Origin: Streptomyces sp. WM6386
GTDB lineage: Bacteria > Actinomycetota > Actinomycetes > Streptomycetales > Streptomycetaceae
NCBI RefSeq assembly: GCF_000972385.1
Contig: NZ_JXTE01000025.1
Span: 1 to 64,000 of the forward strand
DNA: 64,000 nt
Direction: 5' to 3'
Shown piece after piece: positions 59,792-64,000 of this stretch. The position numbers were made by a program, and so were the translations under genes. How positions within the stretch are numbered: position 1 is the stretch's first letter; each line of letters opens with the position of its first letter. Below the pieces are notes generated by a model. The model saw only the letters and a list, made by a program, of their open reading frames with translations, did no database searches and was not told where the DNA came from.

Positions 59792-60328
59792 TCAGACGCC
59801 GATCACCGGCGGGCGATCGTCGTCCTCGTACGCCCGTAAAACCCTGACCAACCGCCCGGAGCCGAGCATGAGGGCGGCGAACATGCCCAGTTCCACGATC
59901 TCCGCGGCGGTGAAGTGGCGGTTCAGTTCACCCAGTACGACATCATCGACGGCCAGGTGATCGATCGCGAAGAGCTCCGCGAAACGTAGTGCCGCCGCTT
60001 CTCTCGCCGTGAACCGCGGGTCGTCCGCGGAAAGGCACGCCACCTCCTCCTCGGACACGTCGTCGGACTTACGCGCCACCTGGCAGGCCCGGCAGTCGTT
60101 CAGCGCGGCGATCCTGAGTCGCACCAGCTCCATCAGCCGACCGTCCAACAAGCGGCCTTCATGAACCTCGCGCTGCAGTTGCAGCTGCGCCTTGGCGAGT
60201 TCCGGCCGGTGAGCCCAGATACGAACGGCGAGATCGCTGCTCAACGCCCGGGATGCCCGGGCCTTTCCAATGAGGACGTTGAGCTCCTGATCCAGATCAG
60301 CCCGAGGCACAGGTTCGACAGCAGTCAT
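59792..60328 (-). CDS. Carboxymuconolactone decarboxylase family protein (AhpD-like)
   Basis: A 178-residue AhpD/CMD protein. The CxxC redox motif is complete: LNDCRACQVARKSD, as in peroxidase-type AhpD. REAAALRFAELFAIDHL and AEIVELGMFAALMLGSGRL complete the helical fold. It is convergent with the TetR gene and divergent from the SDR at 60410. It may detoxify peroxides arising from oxygenase uncoupling, or act on a ring-cleavage product. Confidence 0.88.
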   Translation of the reverse strand: MTAVEPVPRADLDQELNVLIGKARASRALSSDLAVRIWAHRPELAKAQLQLQREVHEGRLLDGRLMELVRLRIAALNDCRACQVARKSDDVSEEEVACLSADDPRFTAREAAALRFAELFAIDHLAVDDVVLGELNRHFTAAEIVELGMFAALMLGSGRLVRVLRAYEDDDRPPVIGV

Positions 60329-60351
60329 GTCTCGACCCTAGCAGCGACGAA

Positions 60352-60361
60352 TCACATGTGA
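60352..60361. promoter_or_regulatory. Short palindrome TCACATGTGA
   Basis: A perfect 10-bp palindrome in the 81-base gap between the divergent CMD and SDR genes. It could be a repressor site or chance. Confidence 0.3.
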
Positions 60362-60409
60362 CAGATTCCGTCTATATAGTTCACCAGAAGAGGAACGGAA
60401 GGCAGCGCG

Positions 60410-61171
60410 ATGAACGGACGACTGGAAGGCAGAGTGGCTCTCATCACCGGCACCGGCGGAGGCATGGGCCGCGCCGCCGCACTCCGCTTCGCCGAGGAAG
60501 GTGCGGTGATCGTCGGCTGCGACCTCAACCTCGAGGCCAACGAGGAGACCGCCGCCGCGGTCAAGGCCGCCGACGGCCGAATGAGCGCGGCGGCCCCGGT
60601 CGATCTGGGCGACAGCGCCGCCGCTCGCACATGGGTCGAGCAGGCGGCGGAAGAGCACGGCGGGATCGACATCGTCTACAACAACGCGTCGGCAGCCCGG
60701 TTCGGCCCGGTGGGCACGTTGCCCGAAGAGGACTGGCACTTCACCGTTCGCAACGAGGTCGACCTGGTCTTCTACGTCACCCAGAGCGCGTGGCCGTATC
60801 TCACACAGCGCGGCGGAGTGGTCATCAACATCGCGTCCCTGGCCGGCCACACGGCCAGCCGCGCCGTCCCGATGCTCGCCCACGCCGCCACCAAGGGGGC
60901 CATTCTCGCCATGACCCGGCAGCTGGCGGCGGAAGGGGCGCCGCACGGAATCCGCGCGGTGAGCATCAGCCCCGGGGTCATCGAAACCCCGGGCACAGCA
61001 GGCCAGTTCGCCGACCCGGTAGTCCTGGACGCCCTCAGGGCTCAGCTCCTGGTCCCCCGCCCGGGCCTGCCCAAGGACGTCGTCGGCCTGGCCGCCTTCC
61101 TCGCCTCGGACGAGGCCTCGTACATCACCGGTACCGACTTCGTGGTGGACGGCGGCATGTCAGCGATCTGA
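60410..61171 (+). CDS. SDR family protein lacking the catalytic tyrosine
   Basis: A 253-residue SDR. The cofactor motif ITGTGGGMGRAAALRF, NNASAARFG, catalytic Ser143 (INIASLAGH) and Lys162 are present. The Tyr of YxxxK is His158 (LAHAATKGAILAMTR); the codon is CAC where one base change would give TAC. The rest is well conserved, including the TGTDFVVDGG end, so it is probably expressed but may have altered or no dehydrogenase activity. Confidence 0.88.
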   Translation: MNGRLEGRVALITGTGGGMGRAAALRFAEEGAVIVGCDLNLEANEETAAAVKAADGRMSAAAPVDLGDSAAARTWVEQAAEEHGGIDIVYNNASAARFGPVGTLPEEDWHFTVRNEVDLVFYVTQSAWPYLTQRGGVVINIASLAGHTASRAVPMLAHAATKGAILAMTRQLAAEGAPHGIRAVSISPGVIETPGTAGQFADPVVLDALRAQLLVPRPGLPKDVVGLAAFLASDEASYITGTDFVVDGGMSAI

Positions 61172-61174
61172 GGT

Positions 61175-61190
61175 ATTGAACACATTGAAC
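61175..61190. promoter_or_regulatory. Perfect tandem operator GTTCAAT-GT-GTTCAAT (minus strand)
   Basis: The best copy of the tandem element: two identical half-sites on the minus strand. It starts four bases after the SDR stop codon, 122 bases before the 3-hydroxyacyl-CoA dehydrogenase start. Confidence 0.65.
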
Positions 61191-61312
61191 AAAAATTGAC
61201 TCACCAGCTACGCTATCCCAGCTGATCCGCCGAGTGCCACGGTCGATGCCCTCGACGGGACTCGGCGGATCACGCAGGCGCCGCAGCACCAGTAACCGGA
61301 AAGGGGAGTGCC

Positions 61313-62194
61313 GTGAAGGTCGCCGTGATCGGGGCCGGGACGATGGGCTCCGGTATCGCGCAGCTCTGTGCCTCGACGGGCCACGTCACCTCGCTCGTCG
61401 ACACCTCCGAGGAGCAGCTCGGTCGCGCGGCCACCGCGGTGACGTCGAGCTTGGATCGATTCGTGGCCAAGGACCGCATGACCCGCGAGGCGGCAGACCG
61501 CGCGTTGAGCAGACTGGAGAGTACGACCGACCTGGAGCGTGCCGTCAGTGGCGCTCAGGTCGTCGTCGAGTCGGTCGTCGAGGACCTCGCGGTGAAGCAG
61601 GAGGTGCTCCGCCGAACCGTCGCGGCCGCCCCGGCCGAGGCTCTGCTCGGCACCAACACGTCCCAGCTGTCCATCACCGCCATCGGCAGCGCGGTCCCCG
61701 ACCACGCCCACCGTCTCGTCGGGCTGCACTTCTTCAATCCCCCTGTGCTGATGCGGCTGGTCGAGATCGTTCAGGGACTGGTCAGCAGTGAGGAGTACGT
61801 CCAGCGTGCCGAGGACTTCTCTCAGGGGCTCGGCAAGGAGACCGTGATCTGCCGCAAGGACAGTCCCGGCTTTCTCACTTCCCGGATCTCGGCGATCGTT
61901 CGTCTGGAGTGCCTGCGGATGCTGGAGGAGGGCGTAGCCAGTGCCGAGGACATCGACCGTGCGCTGCGGCTCGGGCTCAACTTCCCCATGGGGCCCCTGG
62001 AGCTGGGGGACTTCAACGGTCTCGACACTTATCTGAGGATTCTGACCTCTCTGGAGGGCACTCTCGGGGAACGGTTCAAGCCGACCGTGACCCTGCGCAA
62101 CCTGGTTGCCGCCGGACGCCTGGGCCGCAAGACCGGCCACGGCATCTACCGGTACGACGAGGCCGGGAGGCGCCTCGACGACGGTTCCGCCTGA
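61313..62194 (+). CDS. 3-hydroxyacyl-CoA dehydrogenase
   Basis: A 293-residue NAD-dependent dehydrogenase of beta-oxidation (FadB2/Hbd type). The N-terminal dinucleotide motif is VIGAGTMGSGIAQ. The catalytic His is in VGLHFFNPPVLM and the supporting Glu in VVESVVEDL. The C-terminal domain has FNFPMGPLELGDFNG-like sequence (GLNFPMGPLELGDFNGLD) and KTGHGIYRYD. The GTG at 61313 has GGGGAG upstream. It would oxidise hydroxyacyl-CoA made by the crotonases. Confidence 0.93.
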   Translation: MKVAVIGAGTMGSGIAQLCASTGHVTSLVDTSEEQLGRAATAVTSSLDRFVAKDRMTREAADRALSRLESTTDLERAVSGAQVVVESVVEDLAVKQEVLRRTVAAAPAEALLGTNTSQLSITAIGSAVPDHAHRLVGLHFFNPPVLMRLVEIVQGLVSSEEYVQRAEDFSQGLGKETVICRKDSPGFLTSRISAIVRLECLRMLEEGVASAEDIDRALRLGLNFPMGPLELGDFNGLDTYLRILTSLEGTLGERFKPTVTLRNLVAAGRLGRKTGHGIYRYDEAGRRLDDGSA

Positions 62195-62246
62195 CCGCCA
62201 TGGAGTCGGTGTTCCGCATTTCCGCGGAAGGGGCATGTTCGCGCAT

Positions 62247-62777
62247 TCAGCAGTCCGTGGTCGGCGGGCCGTCGCAGTTGCCGTCGTGGGTGGTGCGGAC
62301 ACGCGCCAGGAGTGAGCGCAGGGTGTCGCGCTCCTGCGGGGTGAGCTCGGCGAAGAGCTCGTCCTCGACCCGGCCGATGGCGGCGTCGAGCTTGGCAGCG
62401 GCGGCCGTGCCCGCTTCGGTGATCTCGACGATGTGACGGCGGCGGTCGGCGGGATCACGGCGCCGTCGTACCAGATCGCCGTCCTCCAGCGCGTTGAGGA
62501 GAGCGACCAGGACGCTGGGGTCGACGCGCAGCCGGGCACCGAGGTCGCGCTGGCCGAGCTGACCGCCGTCGAGGTGCATCAGCACGATCGCGTGGCGGGG
62601 CGTCACCCCGGAGGAGGTGAGTGCCTCACGGATCCAGGCCTCGGTGACGCTGCCGTGCCGCGCCAGGAGCAGTGCGAGGCGGGAGTCGGGACCGGCGGAT
62701 TCGGGGGTGTCGTCCCAGGTGGGGGAGCTTTCGTGAGCGCTGGTGGCGGGGGTGCCGCTGGATCGTTCGCTGGCCAT
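62247..62777 (-). CDS. MarR family transcriptional regulator
   Basis: A 176-residue MarR protein. The winged helix contains LGQRDLGARLRVDPSVLVALLNAL, then the wing VRRRRDPADRRRHIVEIT. The first 30 residues are polar and unlikely to be structured. It is divergent from the DoxX gene, its probable target. Confidence 0.9.
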   Translation of the reverse strand: MASERSSGTPATSAHESSPTWDDTPESAGPDSRLALLLARHGSVTEAWIREALTSSGVTPRHAIVLMHLDGGQLGQRDLGARLRVDPSVLVALLNALEDGDLVRRRRDPADRRRHIVEITEAGTAAAAKLDAAIGRVEDELFAELTPQERDTLRSLLARVRTTHDGNCDGPPTTDC

Positions 62778-62823
62778 GGTCCGACCGTAGCAAGTGATGA
62801 AACAGTCGGTTGCAATAAACCAT

Positions 62824-62834
62824 TGAAGTACTTA
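62824..62834. promoter_or_regulatory. Candidate MarR operator
   Basis: TGAAGTACTTA contains the 8-bp palindrome AAGTACTT. It lies in the AT-rich gap between the divergent MarR and DoxX genes. It is a positional assignment only. Confidence 0.35.
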
Positions 62835-62911
62835 CATTATTTGCTGCGGCTCATCGTTTGCCGCGCTGTCTTGGACCGGTCGACGGTCCCTTTCTCTCTC
62901 CGGAGCTCTCC

Positions 62912-63262
62912 GTGTTCATCGCCTATGTCGTTCTCGCTGTCGTGCTGTCCCTCTTGCTGCTCGTCTCTGCCCGCGGCGACATCGTCCGCGACCCGAAGAT
63001 CACGGAAGGGCTCAAGGCACTCGGGGTCCCCGACAGCTGGTTCGTGCCGCTCGGCCTGGTCAAGATCGCGGGCGCCGTGGGGCTGCTCGTCGGCATCGCC
63101 TACCGCCCCCTCGGCATCGCGGCGGCGATCGGGGTCGTCCTGTACTTCCTGGGCGCCGTGATCACGCACATCCGTGCGGGCGACAAGAAGGGACTCGGCA
63201 GCCCGACCGTCATCATGCTCGTTTCCGTGGCGCCGGTGGTGCTGGGCTTCGCGACGCTCTGA
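62912..63262 (+). CDS. DoxX-like membrane protein
   Basis: A 116-residue protein with four predicted helices (about 2-20, 45-65, 67-87 and 97-115). It matches the short DoxX-like family: ITEGLKALGVPDSWFVPLGLVKIAGAVGLL. I chose the GTG at 62912 because GGAG lies six bases upstream. It is divergent from the MarR gene, a common pairing. Confidence 0.83.
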   Translation: MFIAYVVLAVVLSLLLLVSARGDIVRDPKITEGLKALGVPDSWFVPLGLVKIAGAVGLLVGIAYRPLGIAAAIGVVLYFLGAVITHIRAGDKKGLGSPTVIMLVSVAPVVLGFATL

Positions 63263-63308
63263 TCGCGCTCCACGATCGCGATCGGACCAACTCACGATCA
63301 GGGCCCTC

Positions 63309-63346
63309 GGGGAGCATCCGAACGGAAATTTGCGGTAGCGGGCTGA
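63309..63346. repeat. Candidate Tn3-type terminal inverted repeat
   Basis: It begins GGGGAGCATCCGAACGGAAA, about 100 bases before the transposase start. Tn3-family ends are about 38 bp and start with GGGG. The other end lies outside the window, so this cannot be confirmed here. Confidence 0.35.
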
Positions 63347-63409
63347 TCTTGCTTCCGGTTCGGTGACGTGTCGGATGTGGCTGGTCACAGAGTCGTACGG
63401 TCCCTCGGC

Positions 63410-64000
63410 ATGCCTGTGGAGTATCCGTCTGAGGAGCAAGAGGCCCGCTACGGCCGGTTCGGCCGCGGAGCCGACGCCTTGGAGCTGGAGGAGTTCTTCC
63501 GGCTGTCGCCGGCGGCGCCGGAGCTGGCGCGGGCCAAGCGCCGTCCGGCGACTCGTCTGGGGTGGGCGGTGCAGTGGGGCACGGGGCGCATATTGGGCAC
63601 CTTCCTGACCGAGGAACCGACAGCGGTGCCGGCCGCCGCGGTGCGGTTCGTCGCCGAGCAACTCGGGGTGGATGACGAGCGCTTCGCCGAGTACGGCGGA
63701 CGTGGGAAGACGGCGTACGAGCATGCGTGGGAGATCCGCGACGTGTACGGCTACCGGGACCTCGCGGCCGGGGAGGCGGAGCTGCGGGCGTTCTGGGCGT
63801 CGTGTGGTCGTCGCTGGAGGGACCACACGCGCTGTTTGACCGGGCGGTGGTGTGGCTGGTGAACAGTCGGGTGCTGCTGCCGGGCATCACGACGCCGGTG
63901 CGGGCGGAGGAGAACAACCGGCTGCACGCATCGGTGTACAAGGCGGTGCCGGGCAGACTGCGCACCGACATGCTGGAGACGGCCACCGTCGATGACGCGC
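63410..64000 (+). pseudogene. tnpA: Tn3-family transposase, 5' part with a frameshift
   Basis: The N-terminal DUF4158 region of Tn3 transposases. MPVEYPSEEQEARYGRFG, RILGTFLTEEP and YEHAWEIRDVYGYRD are typical. Near 63803 the match leaves the frame and resumes in the -1 frame as WSSLEGPHALFDRAVVWL and NSRVLLPGITT, continuing to the window edge. A missing base there disrupts the gene unless frameshifting or a sequencing error is involved. I chose the ATG at 63410; a GTG at 63368 is possible. The catalytic DDE region is beyond the window. Confidence 0.8.

Noticed and set aside
60337..60363. Minus-strand TGTCACA before the CMD-family gene, possible ECF41 promoter
   Set aside because: CMD genes are classic ECF41 targets, but after 16 bases the sequence is TAGG; GGTC appears only two bases later. 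The spacing does not fit.
1..64000. tRNA, rRNA, riboswitch or CRISPR features
   Set aside because: No cloverleaf-like sequence, rRNA segment or regularly spaced repeat array was recognised by reading; a covariance-model search was not possible here.

Overview
The window looks like a high-GC actinomycete chromosome, most probably Streptomyces. Reasons: GC-rich codon third positions, GTG starts, a homodimeric pyruvate dehydrogenase E1, fused LivH-LivM-LivG transporters, a DUF5134 membrane protein, an ECF41/SigJ sigma factor and many TetR and SDR paralogues. No rRNA, tRNA or CRISPR array was seen.

Region 1 (about 0.2-10.2 kb) is a small stress regulon. It holds an ECF41-type sigma factor, an Ohr peroxidase, a fumarate-reductase/aspartate-oxidase-like flavoprotein, two paralogous NmrA-like NAD(P)-binding proteins, aceE, a methyltransferase, a cupin and a DUF5134 membrane protein. 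Five transcription units begin with the same element, (T/C)GTCACA-N16-(G/T)GTC, close to the promoter described for ECF41 sigma factors. The sigma factor and its targets can therefore be read together from the sequence.

Region 2 (about 10.2-12.9 kb) is a graveyard of remnants: the first 35 codons of a metabolite:H+ symporter, the C-terminus of a tyrosine recombinase, the left end of an IS21-type element and a frameshifted SDR. Two small genes of unknown function sit among them. Region 3 (12.9-17.4 kb) has a fused indolepyruvate ferredoxin oxidoreductase, a divergent Lrp/AsnC regulator and a decayed TetR gene.

Region 4 (17.4-62.2 kb) is a large catabolic island. Its parts are a Liv-type ABC importer, dienelactone hydrolases, VOC proteins, two amidohydrolases, two class III CoA-transferases, two crotonases, a 3-hydroxyacyl-CoA dehydrogenase, a degenerate acyl-CoA-ligase-like protein, two closely related aldehyde dehydrogenases, a P450, an alpha/beta Rieske dioxygenase, two fumarylacetoacetate-hydrolase-family enzymes, a thiolase-like/DUF35 pair, five intact SDRs, three small Fe-S ferredoxins, a ferredoxin reductase and three TetR regulators. 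This suggests uptake, oxygenation, CoA activation and beta-oxidation or retro-aldol cleavage of an aromatic or alicyclic acid; the substrate cannot be named. Two observations stand out. First, adjacent genes at 45274-46344 and 46387-47418 form a complementary pair of Rieske oxygenase relatives: one keeps the mononuclear iron site but has lost the Rieske ligands, the other keeps the Rieske ligands but has lost the iron site. Second, an AT-rich tandem element, GTTCAAT-N2-GTTCAAT, recurs in at least eight intergenic or gene-edge sites across the island and probably marks one shared regulon.

Region 5 (62.2-64.0 kb) has a MarR regulator, a divergent DoxX protein and the start of a Tn3-family transposase with an apparent frameshift, cut by the window edge. 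With the remnants in region 2, this suggests the island has been assembled or bounded by mobile DNA.
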